From assembly GCA_000987045.1 (NCBI GenBank), contig LAKY01000053.1:38849-102848 (forward strand): 64,000 bases of DNA. Reading direction: 5' to 3'. The position numbers were made by a program, and so were the translations under genes. Position 1 is the first letter of the stretch. Every line of letters starts with the position of its first letter. Below the pieces are notes generated by a model. The model searched no databases. It saw nothing but the letters and a program-made list of their open reading frames with translations, and was not told the DNA's origin. Shown here piece after piece: positions 41,921-51,067 of this stretch. Origin of the DNA: Clostridiales bacterium PH28_bin88 (GTDB taxonomy: Bacteria > Bacillota > PH28-bin88).

Positions 41921-43897
41921 TCAGAACCACCCCAGGGCCTTCCGCTGGCGGTGGATGTGCATGCGGATGGTCTGGGCGGCCAGTTGGGGATAGGGTTCGG
42001 TGAATACCTTCGCCCCCACCTTCTGGTACAGCCCGTCGCCGGCGAAGAAGTCGACAATATCGTTGCTGCCCCGCTCCAGGTCGTCGCCGGAAACCGCCCC
42101 TTCCTTCAGTTTAGGGACCGGTACAGGTATGGGCGCCGGGAACCCGACCAGATTGCTGACACCGTGGGCCAGGAAGGTGACCCCCTGCCCCACCGTCTTT
42201 TCGTTGCCTGGTTCCGGCCCCACGAACATGAAAGGCATCTCCTTCAATGGCCGTCCTGCCGCCTCGGCCAGGGTGATAAACAGCCTCAGGGTGCGGGTGT
42301 TGTCCACGCAACCGCCCACCGCCAGCACCGGCGGGATACCCAGGTCCTCGCATACCTGGCGCAGCCCCGGCGCCGCCTTGGCCGCCGCTTCGGGAGCGCA
42401 CAGGCCCGCGTTCAGCAAGGCGTGGGAGCAGCAGCCGGTGGTGGTGACCAGGATGCCGGACTCGATCAGCCTCTTGACAATGGTAACGTGGTTGTATTCA
42501 TAGGGTACCTTGGGAGTATTGCAGCCCACCACTGTGGCAATACCCTTGATGGACCCCTCCTTGATGAGTTGCAACAGCCGGTCAGCGCCACCGAAGGTCT
42601 CCAGGATGGCCTCGTAGCTCCACCCTCCCATGGCGCTGGTAACCACCTCGGGAATATGAACTTTGGAGCGGTCCCGGCGGGCAAAGGCCTCCACCGCCAG
42701 GCGCGCCACCCGGAGGGCATCCTCCTCCAGGGTCTCCGGTTTTTCCGGGTCAAAGGGGATGTGGGTGGCCCCCGGAATGCGGTTGGAGTTGCAGGTGGTG
42801 ATGACCTCCGTGCCAAAGCAGTCCGCCACTGTCTTGATGCCCGGAATGACGCACTGCATGTCCGCCACCAGCGCATCTACCGCCCCGGTGCCCAGGGCCA
42901 GCTCCTGGCCCAGGATGTTGGTAACGGTAGGAATACCATACCGGGCCAACAACTCGTCTCCGGTGCAGCACATGCCCGCCACCACGATGCCTTTCGCCCC
43001 GGCTTCCCGTACCAGTTCCCGGATTTCCGGGGAATTGATCTTTTCGATAACCTTTTCCGCCATCACCGGGGAGTGGCCGTGCATCAGGATGTTCACATGG
43101 TCTTCCCTCATTACCCCGTAGTTGACCAGGGCGGTCTTGGGTCTGGGAACGCCGTAAAGGATTTCGGTGGCCATAGACGAAGCGAAGAGGCTACTGTAAC
43201 AGTATGCCAGGGCTGACCGCAGTTCCTGCGCCGCCAGGGCCGTCCAGTCGCTGCAGCCCCCCAGGGTGGTCATGTGCAGCGTTTCCATTACCTCGTATGT
43301 AGCGGACCTTGGCAGCACGCCCAGGCGGGACCACAGTTCCTTTCTTTCTTCCGGCGCGTAGGCCTCCAGCATGCGCATGGGCCGGTCGGCCAGGCGGCCC
43401 AGGTCCTCCAGGAGTACCAGGGCTACCTCCCTGGCCACCTCCCGGAAAGACTTCCCGGTGGCCACCAGTCCAAATTTCTCCGCCAGCTCCCACACCCTGG
43501 TTTCACCCAGCAAGGGAATATCGGCTTTCCCTTCCGCCGCCGCGATAATGGCCATGATCACCTCGTGGGCGTGGCGGCCGTGGCCGGATAGGCCCGCCAC
43601 CAGGGCGCGGACGATGTTGCTCATCACCACCGTGTTCAGGTCGCGCCCGCAGATGCCCCGGGGGCTCTTGGGGCCAATACGGCAGGGGCCCCACTGGCAC
43701 ATGCGGCAGCACAGCCCCCTGAGGCCAAACCCGCACTGGGGCTGTTGGGCCTCAAACCGGTCCAGGGCGGTCTCGATGCCCAGTTCTTCCAGGCGGCCGA
43801 TCATTTCTTTGGTCGCCGGATTGGGTGTATGCTTCCGCACGTCCTCCTTACCCGGCATTTCCGCGTTAAGGTATGGGTAAAGATATTTATAGGTCAT
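41921..43897 (-). CDS. cooS: Anaerobic Ni-Fe carbon monoxide dehydrogenase catalytic subunit
   Basis: Interconverts CO and CO2. Protein of 658 residues. The N-terminal D- and B-cluster cysteines are in CGFGLRGLCCRMCQWGPC and GICG. The C-cluster ligands are all visible: the His in LMHGHSPVMAE, Cys in GMCCTGDELL, Cys in DMQCVIPGI, and the later cysteines in VVGCNTPKV, TTGCCSHALLN and VGGCVDNTR. The catalytic site thus looks complete. No acs, cooF, cooC or hydrogenase gene is adjacent, so it is not an obvious acetyl-CoA synthase or CO-hydrogenase unit. Its operon partners are cysK upstream and a NitT/TauT importer downstream. Confidence 0.96.
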   Translation of the reverse strand: MTYKYLYPYLNAEMPGKEDVRKHTPNPATKEMIGRLEELGIETALDRFEAQQPQCGFGLRGLCCRMCQWGPCRIGPKSPRGICGRDLNTVVMSNIVRALVAGLSGHGRHAHEVIMAIIAAAEGKADIPLLGETRVWELAEKFGLVATGKSFREVAREVALVLLEDLGRLADRPMRMLEAYAPEERKELWSRLGVLPRSATYEVMETLHMTTLGGCSDWTALAAQELRSALAYCYSSLFASSMATEILYGVPRPKTALVNYGVMREDHVNILMHGHSPVMAEKVIEKINSPEIRELVREAGAKGIVVAGMCCTGDELLARYGIPTVTNILGQELALGTGAVDALVADMQCVIPGIKTVADCFGTEVITTCNSNRIPGATHIPFDPEKPETLEEDALRVARLAVEAFARRDRSKVHIPEVVTSAMGGWSYEAILETFGGADRLLQLIKEGSIKGIATVVGCNTPKVPYEYNHVTIVKRLIESGILVTTTGCCSHALLNAGLCAPEAAAKAAPGLRQVCEDLGIPPVLAVGGCVDNTRTLRLFITLAEAAGRPLKEMPFMFVGPEPGNEKTVGQGVTFLAHGVSNLVGFPAPIPVPVPKLKEGAVSGDDLERGSNDIVDFFAGDGLYQKVGAKVFTEPYPQLAAQTIRMHIHRQRKALGWF

Positions 43898-43971
43898 CTT
43901 GTTTCTCCCAGCCCTTCACCCTGTATTGGTGGTTCGACAAAAAGGAATGCTTACCGCTAGGCGGGGATTTA

Positions 43972-44898
43972 TCAAAGTCCCTGGAACAGGATGGTGGAAA
44001 GGTACCTTTCACCGGTGTCGGGCAGCACCACCACCACCCGCTTGCCGGCGTTTTCCGGCCGCGCCGCTAGAGCCAGCGCGGCGTGGGCCGCGGCTCCCGA
44101 GGAGATCCCCACAAAGATGCCCTCTTCCCGGGCCAGCCTGCGGGCGGCCTGGACCGCCTCCTGGTCGGTTACCTGGATAATCTCGTCCAAAACATTCACG
44201 TTAAGGATCTCAGGCACAAAACCGGCGCCAATGCCCTGAATCTTGTGCGGCCCGGGCAGTCCTCCGGAAAGGACCGGGGAGTCGGCGGGTTCCACCGCCA
44301 CCACCAGCAAATGGGGGTTGCGTTCTTTCAGCACTTCCCCCACCCCGGTAATGGTCCCGCCTGTGCCCACACCGGCGACAAAAACGTCAATCCGGCCTTC
44401 AGCATCCGACCAGATCTCTTCAGCAGTGGTCAGGCGGTGGATTTCGGGGTTGGCCGGGTTCACGAACTGCTGGGGGATAAAGGAATTGGGGTTTTCCGCC
44501 GCCAGTTCCTCCGCCTTGCGGATGGCCCCCTTCATGCCCTCCGCCCCGGGGGTCAGGACCAGTTCCGCCCCGTAGATCTTGAGCAGGTTGCGCCGCTCCA
44601 CGCTCATGGTCTCCGGCATGGTCAGGATCAGCCGGTAACCCCTGGCGGCGGCGATCATGGCCAGCCCGATACCCGTGTTGCCGCTAGTGGGTTCAATGAT
44701 CATGGTATCTTTGTTCAAAAAACCCTGCTCCTCCGCCGCGTTTAACATGCTGAGGGCAATCCTGTCCTTGACGCTGCCACCCGGGTTGAACATCTCCAGC
44801 TTGGCCAGCACCTCGACCCCCTCTCCTGCCACCTTGTTGAGTTTTACCAGAGGGGTCTTTCCGATTAATCGCGTCACGTCCTGATATGCGCCTGCCAC
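43972..44898 (-). CDS. cysK: Cysteine synthase (O-acetylserine thiol-lyase)
   Basis: PLP enzyme making cysteine from O-acetylserine and sulfide. 308 residues. The PLP lysine lies in [10 protein letters not shown], the substrate loop is [12 protein letters not shown] and the phosphate-binding loop [11 protein letters not shown] chose GTG 44896-44898 because GAGGAGG lies eight bases upstream; the longer in-frame ATG would add residues not typical of the family. It ends 74 bases before cooS on the same strand, so cotranscription is possible. Confidence 0.95.
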   Translation of the reverse strand: MAGAYQDVTRLIGKTPLVKLNKVAGEGVEVLAKLEMFNPGGSVKDRIALSMLNAAEEQGFLNKDTMIIEPTSGNTGIGLAMIAAARGYRLILTMPETMSVERRNLLKIYGAELVLTPGAEGMKGAIRKAEELAAENPNSFIPQQFVNPANPEIHRLTTAEEIWSDAEGRIDVFVAGVGTGGTITGVGEVLKERNPHLLVVAVEPADSPVLSGGLPGPHKIQGIGAGFVPEILNVNVLDEIIQVTDQEAVQAARRLAREEGIFVGISSGAAAHAALALAARPENAGKRVVVVLPDTGERYLSTILFQGL

Positions 44899-45146
44899 AA
44901 TATTCGCCTCCTCAATATACTTCAATTCCAATCGATTTGCTTGTATTTTAGAGGAAAAGCATCCATCTTGTCAATAGGCAAATCGCCGGTGGTCATGGCC
45001 GTCAGAAATAAAAAATGCACCGGTTAATCCATCGGTTACCCATTATGGTTGAATGATCCGGAATCACCTTGACTCGCAAGTGGCCAGTGGAAAACTTTTG
45101 GATCAATTTCTCAAAGGGGATTGAAAATGCCCGCCGAGAGGTTATA

Positions 45147-45181
45147 ATAAAAGAGGGGAAGGTGTTGACGCACCCTCCCCC
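45147..45181 (-). terminator. Terminator of small gene copy B
   Basis: Minus strand GGGGAGGGTG pairs with CACCTTCCCC around a six-base loop, followed by TCTTTTATTAT. Nearly the same sequence terminates copy A at 22652-22688. Confidence 0.85.
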
Positions 45182-45222
45182 GCCGGGCAATGCGACCCGG
45201 AGTTGATTGGCTCCTGGTGAGG

Positions 45223-45354
45223 CTATTTACGCCGGGAAGAAGGACGTTTGCGGGAACGTCCCTCTTCTTTTTTCGCCCCGTTACCGGAACGCCGGATCAA
45301 AGCTACAATCACTTGGAAGACTCCAGAGATAACCGCCGCAATGATTTGCGTCAT
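45223..45354 (-). CDS. Small hydrophobic-basic protein, copy B of a duplicated gene
   Basis: ORF of 43 codons with a strong ribosome site (GAGAGGAGG) before ATG 45352-45354. The product has a hydrophobic N-terminal helix (MTQIIAAVISGVFQVIVALI) and a very basic tail (RRSGNGAKKEEGRSRKRPSS). The tail and the whole 3' region to the terminator are conserved with copy A at 22509-22688, synonymous changes included, which supports translation. An extended -10 element TGCTATAAT lies about 110 bases upstream, leaving a long leader. I know no family; size and charge recall small membrane-active peptides such as type I toxins. Confidence 0.7.
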   Translation of the reverse strand: MTQIIAAVISGVFQVIVALIRRSGNGAKKEEGRSRKRPSSRRK

Positions 45355-45563
45355 AGCCCACCACCTCCTCTCCCCCAAGAACACCCGGTTGCCCCGCATA
45401 ACCCCGGGCTGCGCATTACCCTACGCGAGAGAGAGGAGGAAGTCGAAGGAAATAAATTCCTAAATTTATTATAGCATGTTCCTGGGCAACCCGCTAGGGA
45501 AAATTCAATATGGATGTGGTACGTTCAGAAAAGCGCCCTTTTTTCGGGGCGCTTCCAGCTTGG

Positions 45564-46109
45564 CTAGAATTCTCGCGGCTTGCAGATGATCTCCTTGACT
45601 TTGGTGTCAAAGAACTTGTTGGAGTGGGCCGGCAGGATTACCGCCGCGGTATCGGCCCCCGCGCCGGTCCCACCAATAGCCACTATCTCTTCCCCGTGGG
45701 GGATCATTCCGGCATCCAGGGCCATCCCGGCTACCTCCACGCAGACCTTGAGGCCCTGGCCCAGCATGCGCAGGCTGGCGGCGACGATCTCCGCCGGGTA
45801 CAGTCCCCCGAACTTATTCCTCACCGCCCGGTCCAACCCGGCCATCAGGTGAGTGGTGGTTAAAACCCTGACGCCCGCCTCCGACAGGCGTTTTCTCGTC
45901 TCAACAGGCATTTCGTCTTCCCCCGGTCCGGCGTACCCCACGTGATGGGTCACACACACCACCTGCAGCCCCTTGTCCAGGCACAACTCCGCCGTTTTGC
46001 CCGTGTTGGAAGCCACCACCACGTACCGGATACCCAACTCTTTAGCCCGCTGGATGGCCAGTTCTACCGTCTGTTCCGTATTTGCCCTGCCTGCCTTTTC
46101 CCAGTACAT
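45564..46109 (-). CDS. Pyruvate kinase alpha/beta domain-containing protein
   Basis: Stand-alone homologue (181 residues) of the C-terminal regulatory domain of pyruvate kinase. IRYVVVASNTGKTAELCLD near the N-terminus and GGTGAGADTAAVILPAHSNK at the C-terminus are typical of this widespread prokaryotic family, whose function is unproven. It overlaps the DUF362 gene by 68 bases and starts behind GGAGG, so the two are translationally coupled. Confidence 0.88.
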   Translation of the reverse strand: MYWEKAGRANTEQTVELAIQRAKELGIRYVVVASNTGKTAELCLDKGLQVVCVTHHVGYAGPGEDEMPVETRKRLSEAGVRVLTTTHLMAGLDRAVRNKFGGLYPAEIVAASLRMLGQGLKVCVEVAGMALDAGMIPHGEEIVAIGGTGAGADTAAVILPAHSNKFFDTKVKEIICKPREF

Positions 46110-47421
46110 TCCTCCGACCGCCTCCTGTGAATAGTCTTTTTAGCCATGTCTTGAACTGGATCAGGGGGTAAACGAGGTAGGCGTCAGCCACCAGTTCGGC
46201 CCGGACAAAGGGTCCCAAGATCCAGTGGCGCAGCCACATGTGCAGGATGATGCCGCGGTGGGTCGGTGGGCAGCCCTTGATCCGGCTCACCCGGCCCCTC
46301 AGCTTGCCGCTTTCACAGGCGCAGCGCCCTACAGCCAGAACATTCCCCTCGACGACCTTACCCGGTTCCCCGATTACCACCTGTAAAGGGGGAAACCGGT
46401 CGATCTTGTGGGGCTGCCGGTCTTTGATCATGTAAAGCCAGTCCAAAAACACCCCGTGGCACCCACCGGCGCAATAGGGCTGGCCGCTGGTAATCCTCAT
46501 GGGCGAAGGGAAGTCGTGTACCAGGATAGGTTCAGCCTGGATTAACTCCCTTACCACCGTCCCGGCCTCTTCGAGGGTGACATCGCCAGTCAACTCTACC
46601 GCGTCTATCCCTGGCGGGCCGTACCCCCGAGAGAGAGCCTCCTGCAGGTGTCCCACTTTCCCCGGGTCCAAGCCCAATATGGTAGCAGCTACCAGGTCAT
46701 GGGCCACGGGATCGGTAGCCATGATAATCAACCCCAGGTGATACCCCCCCTGGGTCATCTGGTTACCCCCCGCCGCGATTTCCACTGCGTCCGTGACAAT
46801 CAGGCGGGGGCAGGCCGCTTCGAGGATATCCACAATTTTAGCATCCAGTTGATGGTGGTGCCCCTGCATCCGCTCCCGGTCGGTGATACTCCCCATGTTG
46901 AGTTTAAGGGCAGCCGTTACCCCTCCCGAGAGGACATTGGTCTTTAACTTGGGCATGAAGACCAGATAATCGCTATGAACCATGGTCCTGCTGAGCCGCA
47001 GAGACCGGTGCACCTTTCCCTTCTCGAGGGTTACCGGCGCCAGGTAGTCTTCTTCCACCGGTTGGAGTTTGACCCCCAACCGCCGTGACAGCCCATAGTA
47101 CCCGGCCCGGCGGAACATCACCCTGGTAGGAACTCCCACGCCGCACTTTTCCACCAGAGTGATGCGCATGCCAGCCGAACGCTGGCGGAGGCAGCGGACC
47201 AGCCCCTCGACTACCTCGGGACGGGTATAGCCATTCCTGCCATGGACGGGATGGGCAAAGACCAGGTTGGGTTTGATGACGATGTTTTCCCCGGCAACCA
47301 CTACCCCCAGTTCATCCAAGCCCCGGGCAATGACTCCCTGTATCTCCTGGACGTCATAGGTTTGACAACGCCCCAGGAACACCTTGAACTCCCTCTGCGC
47401 CCCCGGTGCCTCGTGCCCCAT
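46042..47421 (-). CDS. DUF362 domain protein
   Basis: Protein of 459 residues with the DUF362 core: IVIKPNLVFAHPVHGRNGYT, SDYLVFMPKLKTNVLSGGVT, LKLNMGSITDRE and MATDPVAHDLVAATILGLDP. The C-terminal extension has GRCACESGKLRGRVSRIKGC and an aromatic segment (HMWLRHWILGPF). DUF362 proteins often carry Fe-S domains; here only scattered cysteines remain. Its function is unknown. First gene of a pair with the pyruvate-kinase-like protein. Confidence 0.85.
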   Translation of the reverse strand: MGHEAPGAQREFKVFLGRCQTYDVQEIQGVIARGLDELGVVVAGENIVIKPNLVFAHPVHGRNGYTRPEVVEGLVRCLRQRSAGMRITLVEKCGVGVPTRVMFRRAGYYGLSRRLGVKLQPVEEDYLAPVTLEKGKVHRSLRLSRTMVHSDYLVFMPKLKTNVLSGGVTAALKLNMGSITDRERMQGHHHQLDAKIVDILEAACPRLIVTDAVEIAAGGNQMTQGGYHLGLIIMATDPVAHDLVAATILGLDPGKVGHLQEALSRGYGPPGIDAVELTGDVTLEEAGTVVRELIQAEPILVHDFPSPMRITSGQPYCAGGCHGVFLDWLYMIKDRQPHKIDRFPPLQVVIGEPGKVVEGNVLAVGRCACESGKLRGRVSRIKGCPPTHRGIILHMWLRHWILGPFVRAELVADAYLVYPLIQFKTWLKRLFTGGGRRNVLGKGRQGKYGTDGRTGHPAG

Positions 47422-47471
47422 ACCCTTCCCTCCCGACTAGCATCACGGATTTGTTCAAGGCCAAGTTTGTG

Positions 47472-47981
47472 TTACTGTTCCGGATCCGGGAACTCCTTCA
47501 TGGGGATTGGGCCTCTGGACACCGCAATGACTCCGGTCCTGGCGATCTCAATGATGCCGTGATCCCGCATCACCTCGCACAGGGCGTCAATTTTCTCTAC
47601 CTCACCGGTGGCCTCGATCACCATGGTTTCCCGGGTGACATCGACAATCCGCGCGCGGAAGATGTTGACAATGTCAACTATCTCCGTCCGGCGCTCCGGA
47701 GAAGCCTTGACCTTGATCAAGGCCATGTCCCTGGAGATGGATGGAACAGAGGTGAGGTCAACCACCTTGATCACGTCCACCAATTTGTCCAGCTGCTGCA
47801 TGACCTGCCCGATCATGTCCTCGTCACAGTCAACCTCCAGGGTGATCCGGGTGACCTGCGGGTCCTCGGTATAGCCGGCGGCAATGCTTTTGATATTGTA
47901 CCTGCGCCGGCTGATCAGGCCCGCCACGTGCGACAGCACCGTCGGCCTGTCTACCACCAGTAGTGCCAGTGTATACCTCAT
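47472..47981 (-). CDS. ilvN: Acetolactate synthase small (regulatory) subunit
   Basis: Regulatory subunit for branched-chain amino acid synthesis, 169 residues. The N-terminal ACT domain reads MRYTLALLVVDRPTVLSHVA, followed by RRYNIKSIAAGYTED; the C-terminal region has VIEATGEVEKIDALCEVM. ATG 47979-47981 is ten bases from AGGAGGT; an upstream TTG is too close to the site. The large subunit ilvB is not adjacent, which is unusual for this gene. Confidence 0.93.
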   Translation of the reverse strand: MRYTLALLVVDRPTVLSHVAGLISRRRYNIKSIAAGYTEDPQVTRITLEVDCDEDMIGQVMQQLDKLVDVIKVVDLTSVPSISRDMALIKVKASPERRTEIVDIVNIFRARIVDVTRETMVIEATGEVEKIDALCEVMRDHGIIEIARTGVIAVSRGPIPMKEFPDPEQ

Positions 47982-48115
47982 GTGCTTCAAACCTCCTACC
48001 GATGCCCCGGCATCAAAGAATTGAAGGAATACTTATGGTTAGTATATCACGGCCTAATTGGTTGTGCCAGACTTTATCACCCACATTTCCCCGGCGAGTA
48101 AACCAAAGTAAATAG

Positions 48116-48132
48116 CCCGATACAATCGGGCC
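48116..48132 (-). terminator. Hairpin after the nucleotidyltransferase gene
   Basis: GCCCGAT and ATCGGGC pair around a three-base loop, followed on the minus strand by TATTTACTTT. Confidence 0.55.
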
Positions 48133-48153
48133 GCTACAAGCAGATATCACCGG

Positions 48154-48477
48154 CTACTTTTCGTATACCACAACCCCTTCTCGGACTATTTCATCCAGCA
48201 GATCGCTGTCTGCCGCCAGGTTCATGTGCACCTCTTCCTCGGTCAGGACGACCGGGTTGATGGCGGGCCCGTCCCCAAACAGCCGGCGGATCCTCTCCAC
48301 CCGTTCATCATATTCCTCATTGGTTTCTTTCAATATTAACAGGTCGATAGGCTCGCCGGTATGGAAATCACCCCGGGCATACGGCCCGAAGATGATAATC
48401 CGCTCCGGGTCATACCCTGATACGATAGTTTCAATGGCTTGATGAAAGGTGTCGCCCAGGTCAACTTCTCTCTCCAA
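48154..48477 (-). CDS. Minimal nucleotidyltransferase-domain protein
   Basis: Protein of about 107 residues with the MNT-type signature IIIFGPYARGDFHTGEPIDL (GS/P-x-ARG...D-x-D, here PIDLLIL). MNT proteins usually pair with a HEPN partner as toxin-antitoxin modules; no HEPN gene is adjacent, so this is an orphan. A TTG start at 48475-48477 is favoured by GGGGGGAAGC upstream; an ATG at 48498 has no site. The first acidic residue of the active site is replaced (GEPID rather than SDID), so activity is uncertain. Confidence 0.75.
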   Translation of the reverse strand: MEREVDLGDTFHQAIETIVSGYDPERIIIFGPYARGDFHTGEPIDLLILKETNEEYDERVERIRRLFGDGPAINPVVLTEEEVHMNLAADSDLLDEIVREGVVVYEK

Positions 48478-48609
48478 ACAAGCTTCCCCCCTATCCATAG
48501 TTTTTGAAGGTAGCCTTTGCAGGTAAGATGAAGGTTATTCCTTAAGAAACCGGAGCACCCCGCAGGAGTAGGGGGCATCCCCCCTAAAACCCCCGCGGTG
48601 AGTCCCGGG

Positions 48610-49296
48610 TTACTGGTGGTGGTGATGGGCATTGTGGTTGTGTTCATCGTGATGATCATGGGTGCGGTGGGTTGCTTTGGTGACCAGGACCGGCAGCGAG
48701 GCGATCAGTTCTGGGCCGCCCCGATCCGCTTCAGCTCTCGCTACCGCCACGTAGAACCCGGGTTGAGACAGGACAAACTCCACTTCTCCTTCCCCGCCCG
48801 CGCCGATAGTCACGGGGTGCACCGCGTCCAAAGGCCCCCGGTAGAACAGAGTGACGGCCACGCCGGCGGCGGGTTGGCCCCCCTGTACAGCCCGCAGCCG
48901 CAGGCTATCACCTGCCTGCCAGCCTGTCCAGTCCAAAGGGACCAACTCCAGTTCGCTCCCTACGGGAGAAAGGGCGCCGTGCAAGTGGTGTCCCACCGGC
49001 AGGATGGCCTTGGCCAGGTGGGTCGATGCCGCTCCTTCCTGCTCTATCAACAGCTGGTAGTAGCCTTCATGTTCAGGGGTAAAAGACAGGGTATGCGACC
49101 CGGCACCGTTATCGCGGAGTTCCGGAACCCCCTGTTCTCCCCCGGGGTCCACAAATGTGCCTGTCAGCCGGCCATCATCCCCCGGTTCAGGAGATGTGCG
49201 AAAAACCACCTCCACCGGGGTCCCGGTGTGATAGTGAAGTTTGTTGATCTCCCAGTAGCCCAAGCCCTGCAAAGCGGCATGGTTGACGTCAGGCAT
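48610..49296 (-). CDS. DUF4198-like protein with histidine-rich tail
   Basis: Protein of 228 residues without a signal peptide. Two immunoglobulin-like halves: VVFRTSPEPGDDGRLTGTF and LRLRAVQGGQPAAGVAVTLF, the latter resembling DUF4198/NikM-type domains. The C-terminus is extremely His-rich (HDHHDEHNHNAHHHH). The tail suggests binding of nickel, zinc or copper. AGAGGAAGGG supports the ATG at 49294-49296. No transporter genes are adjacent. Family placement is tentative. Confidence 0.7.
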   Translation of the reverse strand: MPDVNHAALQGLGYWEINKLHYHTGTPVEVVFRTSPEPGDDGRLTGTFVDPGGEQGVPELRDNGAGSHTLSFTPEHEGYYQLLIEQEGAASTHLAKAILPVGHHLHGALSPVGSELELVPLDWTGWQAGDSLRLRAVQGGQPAAGVAVTLFYRGPLDAVHPVTIGAGGEGEVEFVLSQPGFYVAVARAEADRGGPELIASLPVLVTKATHRTHDHHDEHNHNAHHHHQ

Positions 49297-49369
49297 ATTC
49301 CCTTCCTCTCCTCTCATCGCTTGTGTTGGACATAATTTCTTTTAACTCCTCCGCCGGGAAGTCCCTTCC

Positions 49370-49600
49370 CGAAAGGGAGGGGATGAGATGGCGGGAGAAT
49401 GCTATTCGTGAACTACCCCTTCCTTTCGGAAGGAGCCTCTCGCTTCATCAGCAACCTGCGGTGCTTCAGACGAGCCTGAATTCGGGTGGTCCCCACCCTA
49501 CTGCGTCCGTCTGACATTCCCATACGGCTTTACGGAATACAGGGCTGCCAGACGCTGTGCGTATTCCGACCCCTTACCTGCAGGTGGACGCTTTACCATA
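49370..49600 (-). mobile_element. Possible relic of an IS200/IS605-type element (3' end)
   Basis: Minus strand ends in a hairpin TCCTTCC-GAAA-GGAAGG followed by GGTAGTTCACG, resembling the right end and guide-RNA region of tnpB elements as I remember them. Just before it is a short frame (49498-49599) ending KPYGNVRRTQ-stop. No transposase or full TnpB is present. If the reading is right, this is a decayed end left after loss of the element. Confidence 0.35.
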
Positions 49601-49874
49601 TTGTATCACAAAAGGAGTTGCGCGAACAGATGTTTGTACAAATACCTCCTGACACAAGTATGCTCGCACAAAGCCTATCTATGCTGGTTAACGATTCAAT
49701 ATTATAGGTTTGATTATTTTCGCCAATAATTTTACTAGCGGATGAAAAAACAGTCGCGCGTGGTGTGACGTCTAAAAAGTGGCAACGCTCAAAACAAAAG
49801 GAAACTGCCGAAAAGAGTCGAATACCAAGAAAGGCATGGTAGAACTAGACTGAAACATTTGAGGGGGAGATGTC
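49601..49874. other. AT-rich region upstream of dacF, no gene seen
   Basis: Likely promoter region for the carboxypeptidase gene; no clear element recognised. Confidence 0.4.
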
Positions 49875-50996
49875 GTGCGAAAAATCATTACCTTTGTACT
49901 GGTCGTATTGAGCCTATTGATCTTCTTTCCCGGAGCTGTCCTGGCGGGACCGGAACCGCCTCCGATAAATTCCAGAGTAGCAGTGTTGATAGATCCTGGT
50001 TCCGGCGAGATTATTTACGCCAGAAACGAAACAGAACGCTGGGCGCCGGCCAGCCTCACCAAGATCATGACCATGTACCTGGCCTTCGAAGACCTGAAGA
50101 AGGGCAAGCTTTCTTTGCAGGAGGCGGTAAAGGTCAGCAAGAACGCCTGGCAGACCTACGGTTCCCGCATGTACATCGAGGTAGATAAAGAGGTGACGGT
50201 GGCCGACCTGTTGAAAGGCGTCTCCATTGTCTCCGGTAACGACGCCTCCGTTGCTGTCGCGGAACGGATCGGTGGGTCTGTCGAAGGGTTTGCGCAAAGG
50301 ATGAACCAGAAGGCTCAGGAATTGGGGATGGTAGGAACCAACTTTGTGAATCCTCACGGGCTACCAGACCCTCAGCACTACACTACAGGCATGGATATGG
50401 CCATCCTGGCCCGGGAGTACATAAAGTCCTTCCCGCAAGCCCTGGAGTACCATTCCTCCCGGGAGTTCACCTTCAACAACATCTCCCAGCAGAACCGGAA
50501 TGGGCTTTTGAAGTACCCGGAAATAGACGGATTAAAGACCGGTCATGTTTCCGGCACCTATAACCTGATCGCTACCGGTAAGCGGGATGGCTACCGGCTG
50601 ATCGCGGTGGTGATGGGAGCTTCGGATGAGCCGGCACGTGAAAAGGACGCCATGGCCCTGTTAGACTTCGGATTTAATAATTACACCGCCTACCAGGTGG
50701 GCGAGGCCGGGAAGAATTTCGGCAGGATCCCCGTTTACAAGGGTAAGCGCAAGCGGGTCAACGCGGTGCTTCCTTCGGATCTGGCCGCAACCGTCCTGCG
50801 AAATACAGAGGTTAAGGTGTGGGCGGAACTGCCCGAATACCTTGAAGCTCCCGTCGCCAAAGGCCAGCAGGTAGCCCAGGTGGTAATCGAGGCCGGTGGC
50901 GAGGTTAAGAGATACCCATTGGTGGCCGAGGAAGATGTCCGCCGGGGGAACTTCCTGAAAGTGTTCTTCCACAGTCTAATCCTTAAACTAAAATAA
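49875..50996 (+). CDS. dacF: D-alanyl-D-alanine carboxypeptidase (penicillin-binding protein, DacF type)
   Basis: Removes the terminal D-Ala from peptidoglycan pentapeptides. 373 residues: signal peptide (IITFVLVVLSLLIFFPGAVL), peptidase S11 domain with the SxxK nucleophile in ASLTKIMT, the SGN motif in VSGNDASVA and KTG in DGLKTGHVSG, then a C-terminal beta domain (about 275-360) and an amphipathic tail (FLKVFFHSLILKLK) for membrane attachment. The start is GTG 49875 behind GAGGGGGAG. DacF-type enzymes are commonly sporulation-linked, but no spoIIA genes follow here. Confidence 0.92.
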   Translation: MRKIITFVLVVLSLLIFFPGAVLAGPEPPPINSRVAVLIDPGSGEIIYARNETERWAPASLTKIMTMYLAFEDLKKGKLSLQEAVKVSKNAWQTYGSRMYIEVDKEVTVADLLKGVSIVSGNDASVAVAERIGGSVEGFAQRMNQKAQELGMVGTNFVNPHGLPDPQHYTTGMDMAILAREYIKSFPQALEYHSSREFTFNNISQQNRNGLLKYPEIDGLKTGHVSGTYNLIATGKRDGYRLIAVVMGASDEPAREKDAMALLDFGFNNYTAYQVGEAGKNFGRIPVYKGKRKRVNAVLPSDLAATVLRNTEVKVWAELPEYLEAPVAKGQQVAQVVIEAGGEVKRYPLVAEEDVRRGNFLKVFFHSLILKLK

Positions 50997-51067
50997 GATG
51001 TTTCCCTGGACACCGGAAACCCGGGCACAAGGCCCGGGTATGCCACTAAAAAGGGAAAGCGCCTGTT

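Noticed and set aside
41951..43216. 421-codon open frame antisense to cooS
   Set aside because: Shadow of a GC-rich conserved gene; no recognisable protein.
45190..45474. 94-codon plus-strand frame over small gene copy B
   Set aside because: Antisense to the better-supported minus-strand gene with a strong ribosome site.
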